Assembly: GCF_003663825.1 (NCBI RefSeq)
Contig: NZ_RCCC01000001.1
Coordinates: 2,984,501-3,048,500, forward strand
Source: Acidovorax sp. 106
GTDB taxonomy: Bacteria > Pseudomonadota > Gammaproteobacteria > Burkholderiales > Burkholderiaceae_C
Reading direction: 5' to 3'
Length of the DNA: 64,000 nucleotides
In this document: positions 24,406-32,970 of the stretch, in pieces
How positions within the stretch are numbered: position 1 is the stretch's first letter
Layout: every line of letters starts with the position of its first letter
Position numbers and translations under genes: made by a program
The notes under the pieces: model-generated
The model's input: the letters and a program-made list of their open reading frames with translations, nothing else
Databases searched by the model: none
What the model was told of the DNA's origin: nothing

Positions 24406-25395
24406 ATGAACTCCAAAAGAATGGCCAAGTTGGGATACGGGCTGCTGTTGCTGGCTTTGTTGGCGGCGCCGTTTGCAGGCGCTTACCCTGTGTTTGTGAT
24501 GAAGCTCATGTGCTTCGCCCTGTTTGCCTGCGCCTTCAATTTGTTGCTGGGCTACACCGGGCTGCTGTCGTTTGGACATGCGGCTTTTTTTGGCGGCGCT
24601 GCCTACGTGGCGGGGTATGCCGTCAAAGCCTGGGGCATGACACCCGAGGTGGGCTTGCTGTTTGGTACCGCCAGTGGTGGGTTGCTGGGTTTGCTGTTTG
24701 GCTGGCTTGCCATTCGCCGCCAGGGCATCTATTTTTCGATGATCACGCTGGCCCTGGCGCAGATGCTGTTCTTTGCGTGCCTTCAAGCGCCATTCACTGG
24801 CGGTGAGGACGGCCTGCAGGGCGTGCCCCGTGGCAAGTTGCTGGGGCTGATTGACCTGCAAAGCGATCTGGCCATGTACTACGTCACGCTGGCCATCGTG
24901 GTGGCCGCGTTTTGCCTCATCGTGCGCACCATCCATTCTCCGTTTGGTCAGGTGCTCAAGGGCATCAAAGAGAACGAGCCTCGGGCCATTTCGCTCGGCT
25001 ATGACACCCACCGCTACAAGCTGCTGGCGTTTGTGCTGTCTGCGGCCCTGGCCGGTTTGGCGGGTTCGCTGAAAACGCTGGTGCTGGGCTTTGCTACCTT
25101 GTCAGATGTGCACTGGACGGCCTCTGGCCAGGTTATCTTGATGAACTTGGTGGGTGGGCTGGGCACTTTGTCGGGCCCTTTGGTCGGGTCGGCGGTGGTG
25201 GTGTTGCTCGAAAACAAGATTGGCGAGCTGGGCAACCTGCTGGCGGCACTCACGAGCGTGGAATGGTTCAAGACCCTGGGTGAGTCGGTCACCATGGTCA
25301 CAGGGCTTATTTTTGTGGTGTGCGTGCTGGCGTTCCGCCGGGGCATCATGGGTGAGATCATTGCCCTGCAAGCGCGTTGGCGTAAAGGCGCCTAG
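24406..25395 (+). CDS. livM: Branched-chain amino-acid type ABC permease LivM
   Basis: The 329-residue permease has the LivM features LLLGYTGLLSFGHAAFFG, the central YFSMITLALAQM and the cytoplasmic coupling loop IKENEPRAISLGYDTHRYKLLAFVLSA. It is the last gene of the operon; the stop lies 31 bp from the convergent comF gene, and no strong terminator is visible between them. The order livG-livF-substrate protein-livH-livM differs from the E. coli order but is common in Burkholderiales. Confidence 0.94.
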   Translation: MNSKRMAKLGYGLLLLALLAAPFAGAYPVFVMKLMCFALFACAFNLLLGYTGLLSFGHAAFFGGAAYVAGYAVKAWGMTPEVGLLFGTASGGLLGLLFGWLAIRRQGIYFSMITLALAQMLFFACLQAPFTGGEDGLQGVPRGKLLGLIDLQSDLAMYYVTLAIVVAAFCLIVRTIHSPFGQVLKGIKENEPRAISLGYDTHRYKLLAFVLSAALAGLAGSLKTLVLGFATLSDVHWTASGQVILMNLVGGLGTLSGPLVGSAVVVLLENKIGELGNLLAALTSVEWFKTLGESVTMVTGLIFVVCVLAFRRGIMGEIIALQARWRKGA

Positions 25396-25425
25396 AGCGG
25401 CCTGGCCGGGTGGGCTTGCTTGCCC

Positions 25426-26148
25426 TTATTCGCGCTCTGTGCGCGCCACGACTACTCCGGTGATGTGCGCCACGCCACAGCCTCTCAGCGCGCTGGCGGC
25501 CGCATCCAATGTGGCGCCGGTGGTCATCACATCGTCCAGCAAGATCACATGGCGGCCCTGCAATGTGGCAGCGCAGCGGGGTTCCACCATGAAGGCGTCG
25601 CGCAGATTGCGCAGCCGCTGCGCCCGCGTCAGGCCGCTTTGTGCGGGGGTGTCGTGCAGGCGCAGCATGGCCTGGGTGTTTGTTTTGGTGGGGGCCAGTT
25701 TCTGGGCTATCAGTGCAGCCTGATTGAACCCACGCTCTTTCAACCGATGGTCAGACAACGGGATGGGGATGACCCAGTCTGCGGCTTCCAGCGCAGGTTC
25801 TATCCACGGCGTGCTGCGCAACAGCGTGGCCAGTGGCTTGGCCCAGCCAGGATCATGGTGGAACTTGAAGGCTTTGATGGCTTGCGCCCAAGGGTATGCG
25901 TAGTGCACGGCCGCAAGGCAGGTGTCGATGGCGGGCGGCTCTTTCAGGCAGGCTCCGCAAATTGGCACCCCACCGGGCACCACCAAGGCACAGCGTGTGC
26001 AGCGGTGGCTGGGCTGCGCAAACCGCGCTACGCACGCATTGCACACCCGCTGAGCGGGCCAGGCATGGCACACGGCGCATTGGCTGGGCACACGCTGTGC
26101 CAGTTGGGTGATGGGCCGCAAGAGGCCTGACAAGCGCCTGAAAAGCAT
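25426..26148 (-). CDS. ComF-family phosphoribosyltransferase-like protein
   Basis: The 240-residue protein starts at the ATG at 26146-26148. The N-terminal half has a double zinc ribbon (CAVC, CNAC, CTRC, CGAC). The C-terminal half is a type-I phosphoribosyltransferase domain with the PRPP loop VILLDDVMTTGATL. ComF proteins are needed for natural transformation in several bacteria, acting in the cytoplasm during uptake of single-stranded DNA. The gene stands between the liv operon and a divergent BioC-like gene 45 bp away. A much longer upstream open frame is only the antisense of that gene. Confidence 0.92.
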   Translation of the reverse strand: MLFRRLSGLLRPITQLAQRVPSQCAVCHAWPAQRVCNACVARFAQPSHRCTRCALVVPGGVPICGACLKEPPAIDTCLAAVHYAYPWAQAIKAFKFHHDPGWAKPLATLLRSTPWIEPALEAADWVIPIPLSDHRLKERGFNQAALIAQKLAPTKTNTQAMLRLHDTPAQSGLTRAQRLRNLRDAFMVEPRCAATLQGRHVILLDDVMTTGATLDAAASALRGCGVAHITGVVVARTERE

Positions 26149-26193
26149 GGAATCAATATACTCGCCTGCCGTTTGACCCAGGTACTGAGCCCC

Positions 26194-27102
26194 ATGCCCA
26201 CAGAGCGCCCTCCCACCATAGACCCCGTTGCGGCAGCGCGTTGGCACGCCAGCGCGCCCGCCCAGTCGCCCTGGCTGCATGAAGAGGTGGCCCGTCGCAT
26301 GGAAGACCGCCTGCAGTGGATTCGGCAGGCGCCGCAGGCGTGGTGCCACTGGGACGCCGTGCGTGGGGGGCTGCAGGGGCATGCGCTCGTCAGTGCGCGC
26401 TATCCCAAGGCCGACTGCGTGGTGGCAGAGACCTCGTTGACAAGCCGTGAGGTAGCAACCCAAGCGCTGGACAAGCCTTGGTGGAACCCGACCCGCTGGA
26501 CGGGCGGCGGCACGCGTGTGGAGATGCCAGGCGACGGTAGCGTGCAGATGCTTTGGGCCAACATGGCGCTGCACATGGCGGCCGATCCCCAGGCGCTCAT
26601 CGCCCAATGGCACCGCGCTTTGGCCGTGGATGGCTATTTGATGTTCTCTTGCCTGGGGCCAGACACGGCGCAGGAGTTGCGCGCTGTGTATGCTGATCTG
26701 GGCTGGCCCCCGGCAGGCCACGCGTTTACCGATATGCACGACTGGGGTGACATGCTGGTGCATGCGGGCTTTGCCGAGCCCGTGATGGACATGGAGCGAA
26801 TCACCCTGACCTTTGCGACCCCCGAGCGCCTGCTGCAAGAGTTGCGTGAACTGGGCTGCAATTTGCATCCCGAGCGTTTTGGAGCGCTGCGCGGCAAGCG
26901 CTGGCGCCAGCAATTGCTTCAGGCCTTGTCAGATCGATTGGGTGATGCCGGTGATGGAGTGGGTACGCCACTTTCGCTGACCTTTGAAATCATCTACGGC
27001 CATGCCTTCAAACCCGCGCCGCGCGTGCGTGTGAGCCCCAGCAGTTCGGTCTCTTTGAGTGACATGCGCGCCATGTTGCGTAACGGCCCAGTTAATGAGT
27101 AA
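26194..27102 (+). CDS. BioC-like methyltransferase with degenerate SAM-binding motif
   Basis: Start MPTERPPTIDPVAAARW at 26194 gives 302 residues. The C-terminal half matches BioC/malonyl-ACP O-methyltransferases: LWANMALHMAADPQALIAQWHRALAVDGYLMFSCLGP and a helical lid. Motif I, normally VLDLGCGxG, reads CHWDAVRGGLQGHALV, so the canonical glycines and acidic residue are not in register. It could be a divergent BioC for biotin synthesis or a paralogue with lost activity; no other bio gene is adjacent. Family assignment is good; activity is uncertain. Confidence 0.75.
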   Translation: MPTERPPTIDPVAAARWHASAPAQSPWLHEEVARRMEDRLQWIRQAPQAWCHWDAVRGGLQGHALVSARYPKADCVVAETSLTSREVATQALDKPWWNPTRWTGGGTRVEMPGDGSVQMLWANMALHMAADPQALIAQWHRALAVDGYLMFSCLGPDTAQELRAVYADLGWPPAGHAFTDMHDWGDMLVHAGFAEPVMDMERITLTFATPERLLQELRELGCNLHPERFGALRGKRWRQQLLQALSDRLGDAGDGVGTPLSLTFEIIYGHAFKPAPRVRVSPSSSVSLSDMRAMLRNGPVNE

Positions 27103-27253
27103 CTCGTAACGTCGTGTCAATGATTTAGAACAAGGCGCGCTACAATTCTTGGCAGTTGGGATGTGAAATTTCGGGCATTTTCCCGCGCAACTTTGTCTGG
27201 CGTGCTCTGCAGGGGCGAGCTGAAGCCGCAGGCAATTTTTGTGAGTATTTCCG

Positions 27254-27730
27254 GTGGCTGGCTTGGTTCTGCGTTTTGCCACGGTGTCCGATCAGGACAT
27301 CGCCTGGTGTCTCGTCCGTCATGGCTCGGTCAGCCCGGTGACGCTCGGTTGGGTGCCCTTGTCACTGTGTTGTGTGTTGCTCGGTGTCGCCGCAGGCTTC
27401 TGGTTCCTCGGTGCTTACCCGATGTCGACCTTCATATCCCTGGAAATTGCTGTTGTCGGAATTGCATTTGCCATGTACGTTCGTCACGCGACGGATGGCG
27501 AAAAGATTTCATTGCAAGGGTCTCGCCTTGTGGTGGAGAGGGAGACAGCGGGCAGGCGTGAGCGAGCTGAATTTGACCGATGCTGGGTTCGAGTAGAGCC
27601 CAAGACCGGTGACAGATCGCTTATCACCTTGTCTGCACGAGGCAGGTCGGTCGAGGTGGGGCGTTTTGTGCGCCCGGAGCTTCGTGCCGCTCTGGCGTCT
27701 GAGATCCGCATGGCCTTGCGGGCCGCCTGA
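27254..27730 (+). CDS. DUF2244 membrane protein preceding the cytochrome oxidase genes
   Basis: The 158-residue protein has two adjacent transmembrane helices (about residues 32-48 and 56-72) followed by a soluble C-terminal domain with YVRHATDGEKISL and RFVRPELRAALASEI, which matches DUF2244. Such proteins often lie next to coxB in Alpha- and Betaproteobacteria and are presumed oxidase-assembly or integral membrane factors of unknown role. The start is a GTG at 27254; no ATG is available in frame nearby. It is followed 48 bp later by coxB, so it is probably the first gene of the cox operon. Confidence 0.8.
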   Translation: MAGLVLRFATVSDQDIAWCLVRHGSVSPVTLGWVPLSLCCVLLGVAAGFWFLGAYPMSTFISLEIAVVGIAFAMYVRHATDGEKISLQGSRLVVERETAGRRERAEFDRCWVRVEPKTGDRSLITLSARGRSVEVGRFVRPELRAALASEIRMALRAA

Positions 27731-27778
27731 CCCCACGCAGGCGCTGCGGGGATTGGTTAATTTGAGGCATAGAAGTAA

Positions 27779-28957
27779 ATGAGAACTATGAAGAGCATTC
27801 CCAACAAGCTGGCTTCTCTGCTGCTGATGGCCGGTGCATGGGTGGGCAGCGCTGCCCACGCCGTTCAAGACCTGCCCGGTGGGCCCGCCGTCAATCAGTT
27901 GAACCTGGCCCCGCCAGTCACCAAAATTGCCGAAGAGCAGCATTTCTTGCACTGGATGATGCTCATCATCTGCACGGTGATCTTCATAGCCGTTTTCTCC
28001 GTGATGTTCTATTCCATCTGGAAGCATCGCAAGTCCAAAGGCGCCAAGTCTGCCAATTTCCATGAGTCGGTGACGGTGGAAATCGTGTGGACGATTGTTC
28101 CGTTCATCATCGTGATCCTGATGGCTTTGCCCGCCACCAAGGTGCTGGTCGCACAAAAGGACACCACCAATGCCGACCTGACCATCAAGGCCACTGGCTA
28201 CCAGTGGAAGTGGGGCTATGACTACATCACTGGCGAAGGTGAAGGTCTGGCATTCATCTCTACGCTCGACAGCAGCCACCGCGTCATGTCCGACAGTGGC
28301 AATGTGTCTCAGGCACCTGCGGATTACTTGCTCAAGGTGGACAACCCGATGGTGGTGCCCGTGGGCAAGAAGGTCCGCATCATCACCACCGCCAACGATG
28401 TGATCCACGCCTTCATGGTGCCCGCCTTCGGCATCAAGCAAGACGCCATCCCCGGCTTTGTCCGCGATACCTGGTTCCGGGCAGAGAAAGTGGGCGACTA
28501 CTACGGCCAGTGTGCTGAGCTGTGTGGCAAGGAGCACGCCTACATGCCCATCCATGTGAAGGTGCTGTCTGCGGAAGATTATTCGGGTTGGGTCGCAGAG
28601 CAAAAGAAAAAGGCGGCAGCCAAGCTGGACGACCCCACCAAGGTGTGGGCGCTGGCAGACATTCTCAAGCGCGGCGAGAAGGTGTATGCCGCCAACTGTG
28701 CTGCATGCCACCAGGCCAATGGCAAGGGCGCAGGCCCCATTAAGCCGCTAGATGGCTCTGCCATCGTGCTGGATGCCGACCATGCCAAGCAGATCCAGGT
28801 GTTGCTCAATGGTGCTGCCAACGGAGCCATGCCCGCCTGGAAACAATTGAGCGATACCGACATTGCGGCAGTGGTGAGCTACACCAAGAACAGCTGGTCT
28901 AACAAAACCGGCCAACTGGTGCAGCCTGCGGAAATCGTGGCCCAGCGTGGCAAGTAA
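27779..28957 (+). CDS. coxB: Cytochrome c oxidase subunit II with fused cytochrome c domain
   Basis: The 392-residue subunit has a signal peptide (about 1-29), two transmembrane helices (about 60-80 and 103-121) and the CuA cupredoxin domain. The copper ligands are visible as His210, Cys245, Cys249, His253 and Met256 (HAFMVPAFG; GQCAELCGKEHAYM). A C-terminal cytochrome c domain follows, with CAACH at 307-311 and a likely Met ligand in NGAMPAW. This makes it a caa3-like subunit II that accepts electrons from cytochrome c. A second Met three codons downstream is an alternative start. Confidence 0.97.
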   Translation: MRTMKSIPNKLASLLLMAGAWVGSAAHAVQDLPGGPAVNQLNLAPPVTKIAEEQHFLHWMMLIICTVIFIAVFSVMFYSIWKHRKSKGAKSANFHESVTVEIVWTIVPFIIVILMALPATKVLVAQKDTTNADLTIKATGYQWKWGYDYITGEGEGLAFISTLDSSHRVMSDSGNVSQAPADYLLKVDNPMVVPVGKKVRIITTANDVIHAFMVPAFGIKQDAIPGFVRDTWFRAEKVGDYYGQCAELCGKEHAYMPIHVKVLSAEDYSGWVAEQKKKAAAKLDDPTKVWALADILKRGEKVYAANCAACHQANGKGAGPIKPLDGSAIVLDADHAKQIQVLLNGAANGAMPAWKQLSDTDIAAVVSYTKNSWSNKTGQLVQPAEIVAQRGK

Positions 28958-28987
28958 TCATCGCCCTATTGCATTGAGGAATTCACT

Positions 28988-30622
28988 ATGAGCGCAGTTC
29001 TCGACAACCATGGGCATGCTGGCGATCACGCACACGATGGCCATGACCACCACCATGCACCCTCAGGCTGGCGTCGCTGGGTGTTCGCCACCAACCACAA
29101 AGACATTGGTACGCTGTACCTGCTGTTCTCTTTCACCATGTTGATGGTGGGGGGCATCCTGGCACTGCTGATCCGCGCTGAGCTGTTCCAACCCGGCCTG
29201 CAGCTGGTGAACCCCGAGCTGTTCAACCAGCTCACCACCATGCACGGTCTGATCATGGTGTTCGGCGCCATCATGCCGGCCTTCGTGGGTTTTGCGAACT
29301 GGATGATCCCGCTGCAGATTGGCGCCTCCGACATGGCGTTCGCCCGCATGAACAACTTCAGCTTTTGGCTGATGATTCCTGCCGCACTGATGCTGGTGAG
29401 CTCGTTCTTCATGCCTGGCGGTGCTCCCGCTGCGGGTTGGACGTTGTATGCACCGCTCACGTTGCAGATGGGGCCCTCCATGGATGCGGGCATCTTTGCC
29501 ATGCACATCCTGGGCGCCTCGTCCATCATGGGCTCGATCAACATCATCGTGACCATCCTGAACATGCGCGCCCCCGGCATGACGCTGATGAAGATGCCCA
29601 TGTTTGCGTGGACCTGGCTCATCACCGCCTACCTGCTGATCGCCGTGATGCCCGTGCTGGCCGGTGCTATCACCATGACGCTGACCGACCGCCACTTTGG
29701 CACCAGCTTCTTTAACCCCGCTGGTGGCGGTGATCCGGTGATGTACCAGCACATCTTCTGGTTCTTCGGTCACCCCGAGGTGTACATCATGATCTTGCCG
29801 GCCTTCGGCATCATCAGCCAGATCGTGCCTGCCTTTGCCCGCAAGAAATTGTTTGGCTATGCCTCCATGGTGTATGCCACCTCGTCCATCGCCATCCTGT
29901 CCTTCATCGTGTGGGCCCACCACATGTTCACGACCGGCATGCCTGTGACGGGCCAGCTGTTCTTCATGTACGCCACGATGCTGATCTCGGTGCCCACGGC
30001 CGTGAAGATCTTTAACTGGATCGCGACCATGTGGCGTGGCTCCATGACGTTCGAGACCCCGATGCTGTTTGCCGTGGGCTTCATCTTTGTGTTCACCATG
30101 GGTGGCTTCACCGGCCTGATTTTGGCCATGGCGCCGATCGACATCCAGCTGCAAGACACGTACTACGTGGTGGCCCACTTCCACTATGTGCTGGTGGCCG
30201 GGTCGTTGTTCTCCATGTTTGCGGCGTACTACTACTGGGCCCCCAAATGGACGGGCGTGATGTACAGCGAAACCCGTGGACAAATCCACTTCTGGGGTTC
30301 GCTCATCACCTTCAACGTCACGTTCTTCCCCATGCACTTCCTGGGCTTGGCAGGCATGCCCCGTCGCTACGCTGACTACCCCATGCAGTTTGCTGACTTC
30401 AACGCCATTGCATCGGTCGGCGCGTTGGGCTTTGGTCTGATGCAGGTGTATTTCTTCCTGTTTGTGGTGGTGCCTGCCATGCGCGGCAAGGGTGCCAAGG
30501 CTCCGCAAAAGCCTTGGGAGGGCGCGGAGGGGCTGGAGTGGGAAGTGCCGTCGCCAGCGCCGTTCCATACCTATGAAACTCCACCTAAGCTGGATGCGAC
30601 GGCAACGCGCGTCATTGGCTGA
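28988..30622 (+). CDS. coxA: Cytochrome c oxidase subunit I
   Basis: The 544-residue catalytic subunit has twelve helices. The heme a ligand region ([11 protein letters not shown]), the CuB/heme a3 site ([23 protein letters not shown]) and the [13 protein letters not shown] motif are intact, as are the residues of the K and D proton channels near NFSFW and WIATMWRG. It has a His/Asp-rich N-terminus (residues 5-25) that may bind metal ions. It is followed by a 36-residue cox protein and ctaG. Confidence 0.98.
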   Translation: MSAVLDNHGHAGDHAHDGHDHHHAPSGWRRWVFATNHKDIGTLYLLFSFTMLMVGGILALLIRAELFQPGLQLVNPELFNQLTTMHGLIMVFGAIMPAFVGFANWMIPLQIGASDMAFARMNNFSFWLMIPAALMLVSSFFMPGGAPAAGWTLYAPLTLQMGPSMDAGIFAMHILGASSIMGSINIIVTILNMRAPGMTLMKMPMFAWTWLITAYLLIAVMPVLAGAITMTLTDRHFGTSFFNPAGGGDPVMYQHIFWFFGHPEVYIMILPAFGIISQIVPAFARKKLFGYASMVYATSSIAILSFIVWAHHMFTTGMPVTGQLFFMYATMLISVPTAVKIFNWIATMWRGSMTFETPMLFAVGFIFVFTMGGFTGLILAMAPIDIQLQDTYYVVAHFHYVLVAGSLFSMFAAYYYWAPKWTGVMYSETRGQIHFWGSLITFNVTFFPMHFLGLAGMPRRYADYPMQFADFNAIASVGALGFGLMQVYFFLFVVVPAMRGKGAKAPQKPWEGAEGLEWEVPSPAPFHTYETPPKLDATATRVIG

Positions 30623-30633
30623 GGAGCGTCGTC

Positions 30634-30744
30634 ATGACCCCCGAGCAAAAGAAAAGCAACCTGCGTATGGCGCTGGTCCTGGCGTCTGTAGCAGCCACTT
30701 TCTTTGTGGGCTTCATGGTCAAAGTCGTGCTGCTGTCACGCTGA
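30634..30744 (+). CDS. Cytochrome oxidase small assembly protein (36 residues)
   Basis: This tiny gene lies between coxA and ctaG with its own GAGGAG-like ribosome site. It encodes 36 residues: a charged start (MTPEQKKSNLRMAL), one transmembrane helix and a short basic end. Very short proteins in exactly this position in Burkholderiales are annotated as cytochrome oxidase small assembly proteins; their precise job is unknown. Its position, start codon, coding-like composition and tight spacing (11 bp from coxA, 10 bp to ctaG) support a real gene. Confidence 0.8.
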   Translation: MTPEQKKSNLRMALVLASVAATFFVGFMVKVVLLSR

Positions 30745-30754
30745 GCCCCTTGCC

Positions 30755-31372
30755 ATGAGCCTGCACCGCGAAAACGCCAAGATGGTCGGCAAGCTGCTGG
30801 TGATTGCAGCGGGCATGTTTGCCTTTGGCTACGCGCTGATTCCCATCTACAAGCACATTTGCGAGATGACGGGCATCAACATCCTGTCGCTGTCAGAGCG
30901 GCAGGTGCCCGGCAACGGGTCTGCGGGCAAAGATGCCAAACTGCCCGCCAATACCCAGGTGGACAAGAGCCGAACCATCACGGTCGAGTTCGATGCCAAC
31001 GCACGCGGCCCTTGGGACTTCAAGCCCGCGCAGCGCTCAGTGAAAGTGCATCCCGGTGAATTGACTACCGTGATGTATGAGTTTCAGAATGTGCAGAACC
31101 GGCGCATGGCCGCGCAGGCCATCCCCAGTTATGCCCCTCGCCAGGCTGCAGCGCACTTCACCAAGCTGGAGTGTTTTTGCTTTAACCAGTACACCCTGGA
31201 GCCCGGCGAAAAGAAGGAATGGCCGGTAGCGTTTGTGATTGATCCACGCTTGTCCAAAGACGTGTCCACCATCACGTTGTCCTACACCTTCTTTGAGGTG
31301 GGCGGTAAGACCCCGGCGGCCCCCCAGTCCGCTGCTGCAGCCGTGGTCGGGCAAGAAGGAGCTGGCTCATGA
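30755..31372 (+). CDS. ctaG: Cytochrome c oxidase assembly protein CtaG (Cox11-type)
   Basis: The 205-residue protein has one N-terminal transmembrane helix (about 15-33) and a periplasmic immunoglobulin-like domain that delivers copper to the CuB site. The Cox11 signature is present: TKLECFCFNQYTLEPGE with the CFCF copper-binding pair, followed by FVIDP and TLSYTFF. The ATG at 30755 begins MSLHRENAKMVGKL. Its stop overlaps the start of the DUF2970 gene by four bases. Confidence 0.96.
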   Translation: MSLHRENAKMVGKLLVIAAGMFAFGYALIPIYKHICEMTGINILSLSERQVPGNGSAGKDAKLPANTQVDKSRTITVEFDANARGPWDFKPAQRSVKVHPGELTTVMYEFQNVQNRRMAAQAIPSYAPRQAAAHFTKLECFCFNQYTLEPGEKKEWPVAFVIDPRLSKDVSTITLSYTFFEVGGKTPAAPQSAAAAVVGQEGAGS

Positions 31373-31593
31373 GCGTTGCGAAGTCTTCCTCCAAGGAGTC
31401 GCCTATGCAGCGCAAGGGATCGTTTTTGCGCACGGTGCGTGCAGTGGCTTGGTCTTTGATCGGTCTGCGCAAAGGTTCTGAGTACGCGCAGGATGTAGAG
31501 AAGCTCAACCCCATCCACATCATCGTGGTGGGATTGGTGGCCGTTTTTTCGCTAGTGCTGGCGCTCATTGCGCTGGTGAACTGGATTGTGTGA
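31369..31593 (+). CDS. DUF2970 small membrane protein
   Basis: The 74-residue protein has a basic N-terminal half with GSFLRTVRAVAWSLIGLRKG and a single C-terminal transmembrane helix (HIIVVGLVAVFSLVLALIALV). It matches DUF2970, found within cox operons of Betaproteobacteria. The ATGA overlap with ctaG indicates coupling. Its function is unknown and is presumed to relate to oxidase assembly or stability. Confidence 0.85.
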   Translation: MSVAKSSSKESPMQRKGSFLRTVRAVAWSLIGLRKGSEYAQDVEKLNPIHIIVVGLVAVFSLVLALIALVNWIV

Positions 31594-31650
31594 CGCAGTG
31601 GGCTCGCCCCCCGAGACAGATAACAACGATTTAGAGAGTCAGGAGCTGAA

Positions 31651-32532
31651 ATGAGTGCATCAACACACGGCACAACACCGTACTACTACGTGCCTGCAGA
31701 GTCTCGTCACCCTGTGATGGCCGCTGCAGGGCTGTTTTTTGTGATCCTGGGCGCAGGCCAATGGATCAATGGCCATGATTGGGGCAAGTACTCCCTGGCG
31801 GTGGGTATGGTGTGGTGGCTTTTTGTCTTGTACCAGTGGTTCCGCGATGCCGCCCGCGAAAGCGAAGGCGGTCTCTACGGCCACAAGATCGACCTGTCTT
31901 ACCGCTGGAGCATGAGCTGGTTTATCTTCTCTGAAGTGATGTTCTTCGGCGCCTTCTTCACGGCGCTGTGGTGGGCGCGTTCGCACTCGGTGCCCGCGCT
32001 GGGCAGTCTGGACAACGCACTGCTCTGGCCCGACTTCAAGGCGGTATGGCCCAGCTTGGCGGCCGGGGTGACTGCGTCGCCCGCTGGCATTGTCGAGCCC
32101 TTCCAGACCGTCGGCCCATTCTGGCTGCCCACCATCAACACCGCGTTGCTGCTGACTTCGGGCGTCACGCTGACCATCGCCCACCACGCATTGCGTGAAA
32201 ACCAGCGTGGCAAGACCATTGCATTCATGTGGGCCACCGTGCTGCTGGGCATCGTCTTCCTGATCGTGCAGGGCTACGAGTATTACCACCTCTACACCGA
32301 CCTGAACCTCAAGCTTTCGTCCGGCATCTTCGGCTCTACCTTCTTCATGCTGACGGGCTTTCACGGCTTCCACGTGTTTGTGGGCATGTTGATGCTGTTG
32401 TTCATCACCCTGCGCCTGCAAAAAGGCCATTTCACTGCCGAAAAGCATTTCGGCTTTGAAGGCGCCGCCTGGTACTGGCACTTTGTGGACGTGGTCTGGC
32501 TGGGCCTGTACGTGTTGGTGTACTGGATGTAA
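31651..32532 (+). CDS. coxC: Cytochrome c oxidase subunit III
   Basis: The 293-residue subunit has seven helices, with the motifs RWSMSWFIFSEVMFFGAFF, FHGFHVFVGM and FGFEGAAWYWHFVDVVWLGLYVLVYW at the C-terminus, all typical of subunit III. It stabilises subunit I and its proton uptake. It closes the first cox transcription unit; a strong terminator follows directly. Confidence 0.97.
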   Translation: MSASTHGTTPYYYVPAESRHPVMAAAGLFFVILGAGQWINGHDWGKYSLAVGMVWWLFVLYQWFRDAARESEGGLYGHKIDLSYRWSMSWFIFSEVMFFGAFFTALWWARSHSVPALGSLDNALLWPDFKAVWPSLAAGVTASPAGIVEPFQTVGPFWLPTINTALLLTSGVTLTIAHHALRENQRGKTIAFMWATVLLGIVFLIVQGYEYYHLYTDLNLKLSSGIFGSTFFMLTGFHGFHVFVGMLMLLFITLRLQKGHFTAEKHFGFEGAAWYWHFVDVVWLGLYVLVYWM

Positions 32533-32548
32533 ATCTGGCTGGCCAAAT

Positions 32549-32576
32549 AAAAAAAGCGCCGCAAGGCGCTTTTTTT
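32549..32576. terminator. Intrinsic terminator after coxC
   Basis: The stem AGCGCC/GGCGCT with a GCAA tetraloop is flanked by A7 and T7. It ends the coxB-coxC transcript and is symmetrical enough to work from the other side as well. Confidence 0.9.
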
Positions 32577-32618
32577 GTGGGCAGTGCGGTGTTGCCTCGG
32601 GGGCTGCCCGAGGGGCAC

Positions 32619-32737
32619 TTAGAGCGGCTCACAAAACTCAGCGAAGCGGCCCTGGCTAGGCGTTGCGTCGCAGGCAGTACGCGAGGTACGACAAGACGGA
32701 ACAACGACGCCAGGGGAGGTTTGTTAGCCGCTCTTAA
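32619..32737. repeat. 119-bp inverted-repeat element ending in TTAGAGCGGCT
   Basis: The left end TTAGAGCGGCTCACAAAAC pairs with the right end GTTTGTTAGCCGCTCTTAA. Inside, CCCTGGC.AGGCGTTG pairs with CAACGACGCCAGGG, and a third arm pairs GTACG with CGAGGTACG. It is a long hairpin without coding capacity. Its right end supplies the stop codon of the minus-strand DUF2909 gene. I recall near-identical elements in other Comamonadaceae genomes. Confidence 0.8.
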
Positions 32738-32955
32738 CGGGTGGCTGGCAACCCAGTGGGTTGGATGTAGCCCAATTGCCAGGCCACCAAAATGCAGACA
32801 AACAGCACAATGGACAGCCCCACCCGCACCGCCAGGGCGCGGGCCATGCGCTTGCCTTTGGATGCATCGCTTTGGCCATTGCGCATCATGAAGAACAGCG
32901 CAGAGCCCAGGCTGGCCACAATGCCGATAAACGCCACCACGACAAGATATTTCAT
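32734..32955 (-). CDS. DUF2909 twin transmembrane protein
   Basis: The 73-residue protein starts at the ATG at 32953-32955 and has two transmembrane helices (MKYLVVVAFIGIVASLGSALFFM and VGLSIVLFVCILVAWQLGY) joined by a polar basic loop (GKRMARAL). It matches the twin transmembrane family DUF2909, common beside surf1 in Betaproteobacteria. It is divergent from surf1 with 15 bp between starts. Its stop codon lies in the end of a long repeat element, so the last residues may derive from that insertion. Confidence 0.85.
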   Translation of the reverse strand: MKYLVVVAFIGIVASLGSALFFMMRNGQSDASKGKRMARALAVRVGLSIVLFVCILVAWQLGYIQPTGLPATR

Positions 32956-32970
32956 GGAGCCCATTATCCC

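Noticed and set aside
25426..26913. 495-codon frame extending comF upstream
   Set aside because: The upstream half is the antisense of the BioC-like gene; ComF starts at 26148 with its zinc ribbon soon after.
27163..27561. 132-codon frame upstream of and over the DUF2244 gene
   Set aside because: It is in another frame than DUF2244, has an Arg/Cys-rich random translation and no ribosome site.
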